NCBI GenBank assembly: GCA_018240745.1
Contig: JAFEFF010000197.1
Coordinates: 1-42,040 of the forward strand
Direction of reading: 5' to 3'
Source of the DNA: Pseudomonadota bacterium
GTDB taxonomy: Bacteria; Pseudomonadota; Alphaproteobacteria; Reyranellales; Reyranellaceae
DNA length: 42,040 nucleotides
The position numbers were made by a program, and so were the translations under genes. How positions within the stretch are numbered: position 1 is the first letter of the stretch; the number at the start of each line of letters is the position of its first letter. This document shows positions 7,022 to 16,263 of the stretch, in pieces. The notes beneath the pieces are model-generated. The model searched no databases and was not told where the DNA came from. It saw only the letters and a list, made by a program, of their open reading frames with translations.

Positions 7022-7813
7022 CTACCGGATCGTGATCTCCGTCCCGCCCAGGCCCGCGAACTCCGTGCGCGCCACGCCCTTGCCCGGCAGGAAGGCCGGC
7101 GGATGGACCGAGCCGGTGAGGATCACGTCGCCCGCCTTCAGCATCTTGCCGTGCTTGTTGAGGGCGTTGGCGAGCCAGGCGAGCGAGATCAGGGCGCTCC
7201 CCATCACGGCGCTGCCGGAGCCTTTGGCCAGCTCCTTGCCGTTGAGCAGCGAGCGGCCCCTGAGGTTGGGAAAGTCGAGCTTCTGCCAGTCCTCGACCTC
7301 GGGGCCGATCACGCAAGCGGCCTGCAGCACGTTGTCGGCGATGCGGCCCGGGCCGGTCATCTTCATGACGTCGACGTAGCGGTTGTCGACCAGCTCCATG
7401 CCGCAATGGAGCGCAGCAATGTGGTTGCGGATGCTGTCGGCCGTGTAGGGCGCGGCACCCGCCGGCGCATCCTTCGAGATGCGCGCCACCAGCTCGGGCT
7501 CGATGCCGGGCTTAAGCGGGTAGCCGTCCTCGAACACCGCGCCGCTCTGCCTCACCCCGCTCTGGTAGATGCAGGCGAACACCGGGCCGGAAAGCTTCAG
7601 CGGCTCGTATTGGGCCGGCAGCGTCAGCGCCACCTTCCAGCCCGCCACCTTGTCGGCGCCGCCGGCGCAGATCTTGTCGTGCACCGCGAACTGCACCTTG
7701 TAGGCGTCGGCCTCGGAGAGGCCGCCGATCGCGCCGGCCACGTCCATCGGCTTGTTGGTCCGCCGCGCGTCGGCGATGGTCTGGGCAAGGGCATCGATCT
7801 GCTTGGCGTCCAC
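7022..7813 (-). CDS. 2-keto-4-pentenoate hydratase-like protein (FAH superfamily)
   Basis: A 263-residue FAH-superfamily protein related to MhpD/XylJ-type hydratases and decarboxylases, which add water to 2-hydroxypenta-2,4-dienoate or decarboxylate 4-oxalocrotonate. The family's acidic metal-binding signature is visible in GIEPELVARI, and the fold core in VAGWKVALTLPAQ and GDVILTGSVHPPAFL. The start is GTG with a strong AGGAGGA seven to eight bases upstream. It is the last gene of the minus-strand beta-oxidation operon, 27 nt after the GtrA gene, which suggests a meta-cleavage or unsaturated keto-acid step feeding the acyl-CoA enzymes. The exact substrate cannot be read from the sequence. 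Confidence 0.8.
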   Translation of the reverse strand: MDAKQIDALAQTIADARRTNKPMDVAGAIGGLSEADAYKVQFAVHDKICAGGADKVAGWKVALTLPAQYEPLKLSGPVFACIYQSGVRQSGAVFEDGYPLKPGIEPELVARISKDAPAGAAPYTADSIRNHIAALHCGMELVDNRYVDVMKMTGPGRIADNVLQAACVIGPEVEDWQKLDFPNLRGRSLLNGKELAKGSGSAVMGSALISLAWLANALNKHGKMLKAGDVILTGSVHPPAFLPGKGVARTEFAGLGGTEITIR

Positions 7814-7840
7814 GGGGCTTCCTCCTGGGCTCGCGCCCGG

Positions 7841-8278
7841 TCAGGGGCGCGCGAACGTTATCAGCCGGTGCCCTGCGAAATTGAACAGCGGCACCACGAT
7901 CAGCACCGTAAGGCTGATCAGCAGATAATGCACCCCTGCCCGCTCGAGCAGCCACGCGATCAGCATGTTGAGGCCGAGCCCCACCGTGTTGACGGCGAAG
8001 AACATCGCCGCCTTCGTGGGCGTCGGCCGCGCCTCGAAGCTCCACAGGGCGTTGCCGACGAACGACACCAGGGTCGCGATCACGAAGGCGAGGAACGCGC
8101 CCAGCAGCACGCGGCCGCCGAAGCCGTCGACCACGAGCGCCATGACCGCGACGTAGGTGATGGCGGCGAGGCCGCCGATCAGGAAGAAACGGATGAGTTG
8201 GCGCGCCAGAGCGGCGGAAAGGCCGAACCATCCGAGGATGCGGACGCCCAGCCCCTCCAGCCAGTCCCACAGCCGCAT
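7841..8278 (-). CDS. GtrA-family membrane protein
   Basis: A 145-residue protein with four predicted membrane helices (about 28-46, 56-80, 88-112 and 118-138 by hydrophobicity). It carries the GtrA hallmarks: QLIRFFLIGGLAAITYV at helix 1, the SFVGNALWSF segment corresponding to the usual N-x3-W-T/S-F motif, and GHRLITFARP at the end. Family members are thought to flip or transfer polyprenyl-linked sugars for surface glycan modification. Finding one between two catabolic enzyme genes, with gaps of 7 and 27 nt, is odd; it is probably just cotranscribed. Confidence 0.8.
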   Translation of the reverse strand: MRLWDWLEGLGVRILGWFGLSAALARQLIRFFLIGGLAAITYVAVMALVVDGFGGRVLLGAFLAFVIATLVSFVGNALWSFEARPTPTKAAMFFAVNTVGLGLNMLIAWLLERAGVHYLLISLTVLIVVPLFNFAGHRLITFARP

Positions 8279-8285
8279 GCGGCGG

Positions 8286-10532
8286 TCAGGCCGCCTTGGC
8301 GGTGTGCTTGCCGTAGAAGCTCTCGCCCCTGGCGGCCATGTCGCGCAGCAGCCTCGGCACCTCGAACTGCTTGCCGTACTTGCGGGCGAGCTCGTCGCAT
8401 TCGGAGACGAACTCCCGCACGCCGACCTGGTCGATCAGGCTGATCGCCCCGCCGGTCTGCGGCGCGAAGCCCAGGCCCATGATCGAGCCGACGTCGCCGT
8501 CCTGCGGATCGGTCAGCACCTTGGCCTCGAGGCAGCGCGCCGTGTCGACCGCCTGCACGTAGAGCAGGCGCTTCTTGATCTCGGTCTCCTTGGCACGCTT
8601 GTCCTCGCCCTCGCCGTAGAGCCAGCGCGGGTCGGCCGGGAAGTGCTTCGACAGGTCCGGCCACAGCCGCTTCTTGCCGTCGGCCGGATAGTCGTAGAAG
8701 CCCTTGCCGTTCTTGCGGCCGAAGCGCTCGAGCTTCTTGACCATCAGCTCGAGCACGTCGTCGGCCCCCGAGCCCTCGTACTTCTCGCCCGCCGCCTCGG
8801 CGTCGCGCCGGGTCTGGTCCATGATCTTCCACGACAGGTCGATCGCCACCTCGTCGTTGAGCGACAATGGCCCGACCGGCATGCCGGCGAGCCTGGCGCA
8901 GTTCTCGATCATCGGCGCCGGCACGCCCTCCTTCAGGAGGCGGTGGCCCTCGGTGATGAAGGCGCCGCAGACGCGCGATGTGAAGAAGCCGCGGCTGTCG
9001 TTCACCACGATCGGCGTCTTGCGGATCTTCTGCACGAAGTCCATCGCCCGCGCGAGCGTCCCGGGCGAGGTCTTCTTGCCGACGATGATCTCGACCAGAG
9101 GCATCTTCTCGACCGGCGAGAAGAAGTGCAGGCCGATGAAGTTGGCCGGCCGCGCCGACGCTTCGGCCAGGCCGGTGATCGGCAGGGTCGAGGTGTTCGA
9201 GGCGAAGATCGCGTTCTGCGGCAGATGAGCCTCCGCCTTCTTCGTAGCCTCGGCCTTGACGTCGCGGTTCTCGAACACCGCCTCGATCACCAGGTCGCAG
9301 CCCGCGAGCCTGGCGAAGTCCGGCGTCGCCGTGACCTTGCCCAGCATCGCCTCGACCTTGTCGGCCGCGAGGCGGCCGCGCTTTGCGAGCTTTCCGAGCT
9401 CGTCGGCGATATGCGCCTTGCCCTTGTCGGCTGCCGCCTGGTCACGATCGACCAGCACGATCTCCAGCCCCGCCTGCACCGACACCGTGGCGATGCCGGC
9501 GCCCATCAGGCCGGCGCCCAGCACGCCGATCTTCTTGTACTCCTGCTTCGGCACGTTCTTGGGCCGGCGGGCGAGCTTGTTCGCCTCCTGCAGGCCGAAG
9601 AACAGCGTGCGGATCATGCTGCGGGCGACCGGTCCGCGCAGCAGCGACACGAAATAGCGCGTCTCGACCTTGAGCGCGGTATCGAACGGCAGTTGCAGGC
9701 CCTCGTAGACGCACGACATGATCGCCTTGGGCGCGGGATAGACGCCGTTGGTCTTGCCGGCGATCATGGCGTTGCCGCCGATGAAGGTCTGCACGCCGAC
9801 CGGGCTCCAGACCTGGCCGCCGGGGAAGCCGGGAGTCTTGAAGCCAGGCTTGTCCCACGGCTGGACGGCGCGGCTGTCGATCGGCTTTCCGGATTTTCCG
9901 GCATAGGCCGGCACGACGGTTTCCTTGTTTTCCGCGGTCAGCCACGCCTTGGCGCGCGACAGCACCTCGTTGGCCGGCACGACCTCGTGGATCAGGCCGA
10001 GCCCCTTGGCCTGCTCGACCGTCTGGTCCTTGCCCTCGAGCAGGATCGGCGCGGCGTTCATCACGCCGATCAGGCGCGGGATGCGCTGCGTGCCGCCGCC
10101 GCCCGGCAGCAGGCCGAGCTTCACTTCCGGCTGGCCGACGCGGGTCTTGGGGTTGGCCGCCGCGATGCGATAGTGGCAGGCGAGGCAGATCTCGAAGCCG
10201 CCGCCCAGCGCGGTGCCGTTGATCGCCGCGACCATCGGCTTGCCGCCGGTCTCCTGGCTGCGGAACAGCTTCTGTAGCCGGCTGAACTGGTCGGTGAGCT
10301 TCACCGCATCCGAGGTGTCGGCATTGAGCAGCATCTCGAGGTCGGCGCCGGCAATGAAGGTGTCCTTGCCCGAGGTCAGGATGATGCCCTTGACCTTCTC
10401 GTCCGAGAGCGCCTTCTGCAGCGCCTCGGCATAGGCTGCGATCGAGCCCTCGTTCAGCACGTTCATCGTGCGGCCGGGCATGTCCCAGGTGATGGTGGCG
10501 ATGCCGTCGGAATCGATGGTGGTGTTGATCAT
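8286..10532 (-). CDS. Bifunctional enoyl-CoA hydratase / 3-hydroxyacyl-CoA dehydrogenase
   Basis: A 748-residue FadB/FadJ-type alpha subunit of beta-oxidation. The N-terminal crotonase domain (1-200) has the oxyanion segment AGADLEML and the two catalytic glutamates, Glu114 (GGGFEICLACHYRIA) and Glu136 (GQPEVKLGLLPGGGG). The NAD-binding domain begins at KKIGVLGAGLMGAG (339-346 for the glycine motif), with SNTSTLPIT and the catalytic His in GLHFFSPVEKMPLVEI. C-terminal 3HCDH helices follow (about 510-740). The start is ATG 10532, with AGAGGA upstream; an in-frame ATG 39 bases earlier lacks a good site. It lies 93 nt behind the thiolase gene, which would supply the last step of the spiral. Confidence 0.92.
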   Translation of the reverse strand: MINTTIDSDGIATITWDMPGRTMNVLNEGSIAAYAEALQKALSDEKVKGIILTSGKDTFIAGADLEMLLNADTSDAVKLTDQFSRLQKLFRSQETGGKPMVAAINGTALGGGFEICLACHYRIAAANPKTRVGQPEVKLGLLPGGGGTQRIPRLIGVMNAAPILLEGKDQTVEQAKGLGLIHEVVPANEVLSRAKAWLTAENKETVVPAYAGKSGKPIDSRAVQPWDKPGFKTPGFPGGQVWSPVGVQTFIGGNAMIAGKTNGVYPAPKAIMSCVYEGLQLPFDTALKVETRYFVSLLRGPVARSMIRTLFFGLQEANKLARRPKNVPKQEYKKIGVLGAGLMGAGIATVSVQAGLEIVLVDRDQAAADKGKAHIADELGKLAKRGRLAADKVEAMLGKVTATPDFARLAGCDLVIEAVFENRDVKAEATKKAEAHLPQNAIFASNTSTLPITGLAEASARPANFIGLHFFSPVEKMPLVEIIVGKKTSPGTLARAMDFVQKIRKTPIVVNDSRGFFTSRVCGAFITEGHRLLKEGVPAPMIENCARLAGMPVGPLSLNDEVAIDLSWKIMDQTRRDAEAAGEKYEGSGADDVLELMVKKLERFGRKNGKGFYDYPADGKKRLWPDLSKHFPADPRWLYGEGEDKRAKETEIKKRLLYVQAVDTARCLEAKVLTDPQDGDVGSIMGLGFAPQTGGAISLIDQVGVREFVSECDELARKYGKQFEVPRLLRDMAARGESFYGKHTAKAA

Positions 10533-10571
10533 GTAAATCCTCTTTGGTGGCGGCGCCGCGACCCCTTCCAA

Positions 10572-10592
10572 CCCTCCCCCTCAGGGGGAGGG
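10572..10592. repeat. Short G/C palindrome between thiolase and hydratase/dehydrogenase genes
   Basis: CCCTCCCCC (10572-10580) pairs perfectly with GGGGGAGGG (10584-10592) across a 3-nt loop, followed by more G-rich sequence. It lies within an operon gap, so it may stabilise or attenuate the message instead of ending it. Its CCTCCC character resembles the arms of the larger element at 11863. Confidence 0.6.
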
Positions 10593-10625
10593 CTAGGGTG
10601 GGGGTGAGCCGCAGTGGTGGTGTTG

Positions 10626-11837
10626 CTACACGCGCTCGATGATGGTCGCGGTGCCCATGCCGGCGCCGACGCACAGCGTGGCGAGGCCGGTGTTGAGGTC
10701 GCGCCGCTCCATCTCGTCGAGCAGCGTACCGAGGATCATCGCCCCGGTGGCGCCCAGCGGATGGCCCATGGCGATCGCGCCGCCGTTCACGTTGATCTTG
10801 TCGTGCGGCATCTTCAGCACCTGCATGTAGCGCAGCACGACGGCGGCGAACGCCTCGTTCAGCTCCCACAGGTCGATGTCCTTGACGTCCATGCCGGCGC
10901 GCTTCAGCGCCTTCTCGGACGCCGGCGCCGGGCCGGTCAGCATGATCGCCGGCTCCGAGCCGATCGAGGCGAAGGAGCGGATGCGGGCGCGCGGTTTCAG
11001 CCCGGCCTTCTCGCCGAACTCCCTGGTGCCGACCAGGATCGCGGCGGCACCGTCGACGATGCCGGAGGAGTTGCCGGCATGGTGCACGTGGTTGACGCGC
11101 TCGAGCTCGGGATAGCGCTGCAGGCCGACCGCGTCGAAGCCCGGCATCATCTCGCCCTGCATCTTGAACGAGGGCTCGAGCGCCGCCAGCGTCTGCATGG
11201 TCGTCTGCGGCCGCATCAGTTCGTCGTGGTTCAGGAGCTCGACGCCGTTCTGGTCCTTCACGGGGATGATCGACTTCTTGAAGTACTTGTTGTCCCAGGC
11301 GTGCTTGGCGCGCTTCTGGCTCTCGACGGCAAAGGCGTCGACGTCGTCGCGGCTCATGCCGTACTTGGTGGCGATGATGTCCGCCGAGATGCCCTGCGGC
11401 ACGAAGTACATCGGAATCGCCACGGCCGGATCGGTCGGCCAGGCGCCGCCGTCGGAGCCCATCGGCACGCGGCTCATGCTCTCGACGCCGCCGCCGATCA
11501 CCGCCTGCGACTGGCCGGACATGACCTGCGCCGCCGCCATGTTGGTGGCCTCCAGGCCCGAGGCGCAGAAGCGGTTGACCGAGACGCCGGCGACGGTCTC
11601 GGCAAGGCCCGACATCACCGCCGCAGTGCGGGCGATGTTGGCGCCCTGCTCGCCGATCGGCATGACGCAGCCCAGCACCACGTCGTCGACCAGCTTGCTG
11701 TCGAACTTGTTGCGCTCCTGCAGCGCCTGCAGCGCCGTGACGGCCAGGCGCACGGGCGTGACCTCGTGCAGCGATCCATCCTTGCGGCCCTTGCCGCGCG
11801 GCGTGCGGACGGCGTCGTAGATGTATGCGTCGGTCAT
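10626..11837 (-). CDS. Acetyl-CoA acyltransferase (thiolase, FadA-like)
   Basis: A 403-residue thiolase II catalysing CoA-dependent cleavage of 3-ketoacyl-CoA. The acylated cysteine is Cys91 in [14 protein letters not shown]. The other signatures are present: NEAFAAV, the [14 protein letters not shown] histidine loop and the second catalytic cysteine in [10 protein letters not shown]. The length is normal for degradative thiolases. ATG 11837 is preceded by an AAGGAGACAT-like site. It is second in the minus-strand beta-oxidation operon, after the acyl-CoA dehydrogenase, and is separated from it by a 125-bp palindromic element. Confidence 0.93.
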   Translation of the reverse strand: MTDAYIYDAVRTPRGKGRKDGSLHEVTPVRLAVTALQALQERNKFDSKLVDDVVLGCVMPIGEQGANIARTAAVMSGLAETVAGVSVNRFCASGLEATNMAAAQVMSGQSQAVIGGGVESMSRVPMGSDGGAWPTDPAVAIPMYFVPQGISADIIATKYGMSRDDVDAFAVESQKRAKHAWDNKYFKKSIIPVKDQNGVELLNHDELMRPQTTMQTLAALEPSFKMQGEMMPGFDAVGLQRYPELERVNHVHHAGNSSGIVDGAAAILVGTREFGEKAGLKPRARIRSFASIGSEPAIMLTGPAPASEKALKRAGMDVKDIDLWELNEAFAAVVLRYMQVLKMPHDKINVNGGAIAMGHPLGATGAMILGTLLDEMERRDLNTGLATLCVGAGMGTATIIERV

Positions 11838-11862
11838 GGCATGTCTCCTTCTTTCTCCGCCT

Positions 11863-11987
11863 CCTCCCTAGCGAAGCTGGGGAGGTGCCGCGAAGGGGCG
11901 GAGGGGTCATGAGCGTCAGTCGTGGTGCTCATGACCCCTCCGCTCCCGTAAGACGGGGCACCTCCCCAACGCAAGGCGTTAGGGAGG
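11863..11987. repeat. 125-bp palindromic element between dehydrogenase and thiolase genes
   Basis: The outer ends are CCTCCCTAG (11863) and TTAGGGAGG (ending 11987). The central arms GCGGAGGGGTCATGAGC (11898-11914) and its exact complement (11927-11943) form a perfect 17-bp stem with a 12-nt loop. GGGGAGGTGCC and GGCACCTCCCC form a middle pair. It ends 6 nt before the dehydrogenase stop, so it occupies the whole operon gap. No coding potential is seen. This looks like a dispersed, genome-specific palindromic repeat. Confidence 0.75.
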
Positions 11988-11992
11988 AAAAA

Positions 11993-13135
<1,143 letters not shown>

Positions 13136-13210
13136 GGACAAACTCCTCCCAGACGGCGACTGTGGGCCGGCCAACCCCTGTGCGCCAGAGGGGCGGGCCG
13201 GCGGCGCTTT

Positions 13211-13237
13211 GGTAGTTTACCTTTACGTAAACGTCAA
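13211..13237 (-). promoter_or_regulatory. Operator-like palindrome upstream of the beta-oxidation operon
   Basis: The stretch holds a perfect TTTACGTAAA palindrome (13222-13231) and a spaced inverted pair GTTTAC (13215-13220) and GTAAAC (13227-13232). Read on the minus strand it begins TTGACGTTTACGTAAA, so a -35-like TTGACG overlaps it. The pattern recalls binding sites of MerR-family LiuR or TetR-family regulators of acyl-CoA and branched-chain amino acid degradation. No regulator gene is in the window. Confidence 0.5.
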
Positions 13238-13311
13238 CCTCGATCCCTATGTGCGTTTTGCCACTGTGGCGAGGCTTCGGACTCATACTCTGCCGCGCCG
13301 GGGTGCCGAGA

Positions 13312-13776
13312 ATGCTCAAAGGCGGCTGTGCGTGCGGCAACGTGCGCTTCGAGATCGATTCGGTGCGGTCGCTGACGCACTGCCATTGCACGATCTGCCG
13401 CAAGCTCACCGGCGCCTCGTTCGCCACCTACGCCCACGTCGAGAAGTCGAAGTTCCGCTGGCTCGGCGGCCAAGGGACAGTCCGCCGCTACGAATCGGCG
13501 CCGGGCTCGTTCCGCGCCTTCTGTCCGAAGTGCGGTTCGCTGGTACCGGGGCAAGCGCCCTATCTCGAGACGATCAGCGTGCCTGCCGGCCTGATCGAGG
13601 GCGATCCCGGCGTGCGGCCCAAGCTGCACGTCTTCGCCTCGTCCAGGGCGCAGTGGTGGGAGATCACCGACGACCTGCCGCAGTACGCCACCTGGGTGAC
13701 CGGACACGAACCCAAGCCGCCCGCTCCTCGCGCGACCACGTCACGAACGAAGAAGAGAACGAAGAAGAAGACATGA
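13312..13776 (+). CDS. GFA-family zinc protein (glutathione-dependent formaldehyde-activating type)
   Basis: A 154-residue protein with the zinc-binding cysteine set of the GFA/CENP-V fold: GGCACGNVRF near the start, HCHCTICRK, then FCPKCGSL. Most members have unknown substrates; the Paracoccus Gfa enzyme speeds glutathione-formaldehyde adduct formation. The start is ATG 13312, right before the first Cys motif; the upstream in-frame extension to 13249 lies in the promoter region and carries no domain. The C-terminus is a basic low-complexity tail (TTSRTKKRTKKKT). Its TGA overlaps the ATG of the next gene (ATGA), so translation is coupled. Confidence 0.85.
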   Translation: MLKGGCACGNVRFEIDSVRSLTHCHCTICRKLTGASFATYAHVEKSKFRWLGGQGTVRRYESAPGSFRAFCPKCGSLVPGQAPYLETISVPAGLIEGDPGVRPKLHVFASSRAQWWEITDDLPQYATWVTGHEPKPPAPRATTSRTKKRTKKKT

Positions 13777-14501
13777 GCCTCCGGGAAAATGCCGTCGACT
13801 ACGAGGACGGTGGCCTTGCCTGCCGCGGCCTGGTCATTCGCGACACGGCTCAGCCTTCGCCGCGCCCGGGTGTCGTCCTGTTCCCCGACGCGCGCGGCAT
13901 CGGCGACACTGCCAGGAGCTATGCTCGGCGCTTCGTCGAGCGCGGCTACCTGGTGTTTATCGCCGATCTCTACGGCCGGGGCCTGTTCACCGCCGACCTG
14001 CCGCGGGCGCGCGAACTGATGACCGCGCTACGCTCGGAGGTCGCGCGCTGGCGCGAGCGCGCCCGTGCCGCCCTCGAAGCCGCCTCCCGTCTGTGCACGG
14101 TCGACCCGGAGAAGATGGCGGCGGTCGGCTACTGCTTCGGCGGTCGGACGGCGCTCGAACTCGGCCGCGGCGGCGCCGACCTCGCGGCAATCGTCAGCTT
14201 CCACGGCGGGCTGGCGAGCCCCCGGCCGCAGGATGCCGCCAACCTCAGGGCGCGCGTGCTGGCCTGCCATGGCGGCGCCGACCCGCTGGTGCCGCCGGCG
14301 CAGGTAACCGAGTTCGTCAGCCACATGAGTCGCGCGCCTGTGGATTGGGAGCTGCAGGTCTACGCTCGCGCCCTGCACGGCTTCACCAACCCCGAGCTGG
14401 CCACCTCGGCGCCTCCGGGTCACGGCTACGACGCGGCAGCGGACGAACGCTCGCAGCGCGCGGCGATCGAGCTGCTGGATGAAGTGTTCGGCCGCGCGTG
14501 A
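13773..14501 (+). CDS. Dienelactone hydrolase family protein
   Basis: A 242-residue alpha/beta hydrolase of the DLH family (carboxymethylenebutenolidase-like). The nucleophile elbow is GYCFGG with Cys, as in true dienelactone hydrolases; the acid is the Asp in GGADPLVPP and the base is the His in ALHGFTNP. There is no signal peptide, so it is cytoplasmic. It opens lactone rings in aromatic degradation in classical cases, but many paralogues have other esters as substrates. The ATG overlaps the stop of the GFA gene by four bases, making the two a coupled pair. Confidence 0.88.
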   Translation: MSLRENAVDYEDGGLACRGLVIRDTAQPSPRPGVVLFPDARGIGDTARSYARRFVERGYLVFIADLYGRGLFTADLPRARELMTALRSEVARWRERARAALEAASRLCTVDPEKMAAVGYCFGGRTALELGRGGADLAAIVSFHGGLASPRPQDAANLRARVLACHGGADPLVPPAQVTEFVSHMSRAPVDWELQVYARALHGFTNPELATSAPPGHGYDAAADERSQRAAIELLDEVFGRA

Positions 14502-14820
14502 CGAACGTCGTGCCGCCGCTCAGCGAACCGCCCGCAAGTCTTCACGAACCGACGTCGGTCTTCGACGAAAGCCTCTTCACCACGCATCGACGCTGCTCTC
14601 TTACACACCTCATGACAGCGTCGTGAGAACACAACGTGTGAAATGACTCAGCGGCGAACGGCGCACCATCGGGCAACTCCTGTTCGCGGTTCCGCAATCC
14701 GTGGAGCCTCGACATTCATCGGCGCTCGTATCCGCTGAATATCCTTCCCACGTGCGATTTGCCACAGGCCCCGCAAGTCCTCCACTCTACCCTGGATACG
14801 TCCAACCCACGGAGGGACCG
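14502..14820. other. Intergenic region before the M4 peptidase gene
   Basis: About 320 bases with no convincing gene. An in-frame extension of the peptidase gene back to GTG 14701 exists but has no family similarity that I can see. Only the ribosome binding site GGAGG (14811-14815) can be assigned. No clear promoter or terminator was found by eye. Confidence 0.4.
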
Positions 14821-15852
14821 ATGTCATGCACATGCACAATCGTACCGCGTGAAGTGTTGATGAGACTGTCGCAGGACAAGGAGCTGTCGGCCGAGTTGCG
14901 CAAGAGCCTGTTCGACGCAGCGCAGATCAGTCACGAGTTCCGGGAGCTGCGCAGCCAGCACGCCCGGGTGACAAGCGTGATGGCGGCGCACAGCATGGCG
15001 ATGCTCGACCTCGCCGCGGCACCCCTGGTGACGGTCTACGACTGCAAGCACACCCAGACGCTGCCCGGCACGCCGGTGCCCAACCCCGGCAGCGCCGCCG
15101 ATGCCACGGCCAAGCGCGCCTTCACCGAGACGACAAACGTCGCCAAGTTCTACAAGGACGTCTTCAACCGCAATTCGATCGACGACCACGGCATGACCAT
15201 GATGTCGTCGATCCACTACGGCTCGAAATTCAACAACGCGATGTGGACCGGCCAGCAGATGCTCTACGGCGACGGCGACGGCGCCCTGTTCGTCGACTTC
15301 ACCGCCGGAATCGACGTGATCGGCCACGAGTTGACGCATGGCGTCACGCAGCACAGCCTGCAGCTTGCCTATTCCGGCGATGCGGGCGGGCTGAACGAGA
15401 GCGTCTCCGACTGCTTCGGCTCGATGTTCCGCCAGTGGGAGAAGAACCAGGACGTCAATGCCGCCGACTGGCTGATCGGCGCGGAGATCATGGGTCCGAC
15501 GGCGAAGGCACGCGGCTTCACCTGCCTGCGCGACATGGCCAACCCTGCGGCGAACCATTGCCTGGCGCCTCAGCCGACGCTCTATTCGCAGATCACGCCC
15601 GGCATGGACCCGCATTACAGCAGCGGGCCGCCCAACCTCGCCTTCTGCATCGCTGCCAAGACCCTGGGCGGCAAGAGTTGGGAACGGATCGGCCAGGTGT
15701 GGTACCGTTCGCTGACGGGGTTCGGACCGAGCCCACACATGAGAATGAAGGCGTTTGCCGACCGCACCCGCCATGTGGCTCACACGATGTATGCTGCTGC
15801 TCCTGCTGTCGGCGCTGCCGTCGATCAGGGATGGAAGCACGTGGGCCTCTGA
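14821..15852 (+). CDS. Protealysin-like M4 metallopeptidase
   Basis: A 343-residue thermolysin-family zinc peptidase. The zinc site is HELTH with His169, Glu170 and His173; the third ligand is Glu193 in GLNESVSD; the general-base histidine is His265 in DPHYSSGPPN. There is no signal peptide. The short N-terminal region (about 1-50) carries CTIVPREVLMRLSQ, which resembles the P-P-x-[VL]-L motif of the compact protealysin propeptide and not the long FTP/PepSY propeptide of secreted thermolysins. The ATG has GGAGG five bases upstream. The next gene encodes an emfourin-like inhibitor, which matches the protealysin operon pattern and supports an intracellular or autolytically released enzyme. Confidence 0.92.
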   Translation: MSCTCTIVPREVLMRLSQDKELSAELRKSLFDAAQISHEFRELRSQHARVTSVMAAHSMAMLDLAAAPLVTVYDCKHTQTLPGTPVPNPGSAADATAKRAFTETTNVAKFYKDVFNRNSIDDHGMTMMSSIHYGSKFNNAMWTGQQMLYGDGDGALFVDFTAGIDVIGHELTHGVTQHSLQLAYSGDAGGLNESVSDCFGSMFRQWEKNQDVNAADWLIGAEIMGPTAKARGFTCLRDMANPAANHCLAPQPTLYSQITPGMDPHYSSGPPNLAFCIAAKTLGGKSWERIGQVWYRSLTGFGPSPHMRMKAFADRTRHVAHTMYAAAPAVGAAVDQGWKHVGL

Positions 15853-15910
15853 ACCCGCACCGGCACGCGGCACCCTGCTGGCGCAGCTGCAATCGCAGAA
15901 GGGAGACAGC

Positions 15911-16198
15911 ATGGACCGTTTGCAGATCGAGAAGCTCGGGGGCTTCGCCGGCTACGGCGGCCCCCATCTCAAGAGCCGCGGCGAGATTGCCCTGTCCGAC
16001 CTCTCGCCGAGTGACCGCCAGGCCATCGAGGAGCTGTTCCGCGACCCCGGCAAGGTCGCGCCGGCACCCGCGGGTCAGGCCGATGCGCACCGCTACAAGC
16101 TCAAGCGCGAGACCCCCACCGGGCCGAAGGAGATCGAGGTCCCGGAGCACGCCGTGCCCGAGGCCGTGAGGGGTAGCGTCAGGGACGTGCTCGAGTAG
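15911..16198 (+). CDS. Emfourin-like inhibitor of the M4 peptidase
   Basis: A 95-residue soluble protein matching the emfourin (protealysin-inhibitor) pattern: an N-terminal MDRLQIEKLGGFAGYGG, where GGFAG is the family hallmark, then LSPSDRQAIEELF, a central Pro/Ala linker and DAHRYKLKRETPTGPKEI followed by PEHAVPEAVRGSV. Emfourin binds the active-site cleft of its partner peptidase. The start is ATG 15911 with AAGGGAG just upstream; it lies 58 nt after the peptidase stop on the same strand. The frame stays open back to 15755 and would give a hydrophobic leader, but that overlaps the peptidase gene and lacks a ribosome binding site. Confidence 0.85.
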   Translation: MDRLQIEKLGGFAGYGGPHLKSRGEIALSDLSPSDRQAIEELFRDPGKVAPAPAGQADAHRYKLKRETPTGPKEIEVPEHAVPEAVRGSVRDVLE

Positions 16199-16263
16199 AG
16201 CTTGCGGCCCGCGATCGAGCGCGCCGCGATCATGCGTGGCGTGCTCGTGGTTGCGAAGCAGGC

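Noticed and set aside
8157..10277. A 706-codon plus-strand frame across the hydratase/dehydrogenase gene
   Set aside because: It is antisense to a gene with full catalytic motifs and is an Arg/Leu/His-rich mirror with no domain.
15755..16198. The 147-codon version of the inhibitor as the main product
   Set aside because: The family match begins at ATG 15911, which has its own ribosome binding site; the longer form overlaps the peptidase gene. It is kept only as a low-interest finding.
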